Source: JACKAN01 sp964502735 (GTDB taxonomy: Bacteria > Bdellovibrionota > Bdellovibrionia > Bdellovibrionales > UBA1609). Taken from it: a stretch of 5,838 nucleotides of DNA. Positions 5,810 through 5,838 of this stretch are shown piece by piece. Positions within the stretch are counted from its first letter, which is position 1, and each line of letters starts with the position of its first letter. The stretch spans positions 1 through 5,838 of the forward strand of contig CAZCYD010000102.1 in the NCBI GenBank assembly GCA_964502735.1, given 5' to 3'. The position numbers were made by a program, and so were the translations under genes. A model generated the notes under the pieces. The model was not told the origin of the DNA. It did no database searches and was given only the letters and a program-made list of their open reading frames with translations.

Positions 5810-5838
5810 CTACACGGCGATGACTTGAGGCGTAATTT

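Noticed and set aside
1..5838. Window as a complete circular replicon
   Set aside because: The two ends share no overlapping or repeated sequence, so nothing here shows circularity.
1..5838. CRISPR array, transposase or IS ends
   Set aside because: No regularly spaced direct repeats of CRISPR size and no transposase-like protein or terminal inverted repeats were seen.

Overview
The window is bacterial DNA that joins two gene sets facing each other. The genes use ATG or TTG starts, and at least one has a full AAGGAGG ribosome site. I cannot name the organism below the level of bacteria. The left part (about 1-3992, + strand) is AT-rich. The right part (about 4061-5838, - strand) is visibly richer in G/C: bases 5281-5340 hold 30 G/C against 21 in 2281-2340. 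This suggests the two parts have different histories.

Left part. A long reading frame open at the left edge (1-1335) encodes an unrecognised protein. A 216-base gap follows, holding three inverted-repeat structures. Next come a 468-aa protein whose C-terminus carries a DUF3883-like PD-(D/E)XK nuclease signature (1558-2964) and, 8 bases later, a textbook C5-cytosine DNA methyltransferase (2973-3992). Together they read as a type II restriction-modification system with the nuclease gene first and no visible controller (C) gene.

Right part. The - strand reads rep (5809 to 4901), then a structured 129-147 base gap, then a 96-aa small basic protein (4753 to 4463), then a 133-aa orphan (4462 to 4061) joined to it by an immediate TAA-ATG junction. 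The Rep has the RVDVAID, YDK and RIELR motifs of Rep_trans / filamentous-phage-type rolling-circle initiators. Its position suggests the 96-aa protein is a replication accessory, perhaps a single-stranded-DNA-binding protein. No coat, assembly or mobilisation gene is visible, so a rolling-circle plasmid, a phage and an integrated remnant all remain possible. A hairpin with a U-run on the - strand (3991-4037) ends this operon where it meets the methyltransferase gene.

The best candidate for something undescribed is 4769-4930. Almost every base there lies in an inverted repeat: a 48-base hairpin against the ribosome site, a 7-bp hairpin, a 55-base three-way junction, and three CCC-loop-GGG mini-palindromes. 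It looks like a rolling-circle origin or packaging site, or an RNA control element between rep and the next gene. Overall I read the window as a rolling-circle replicon carrying a restriction-modification cassette as cargo. That is an inference from gene layout; no second copy or insertion boundary was seen.
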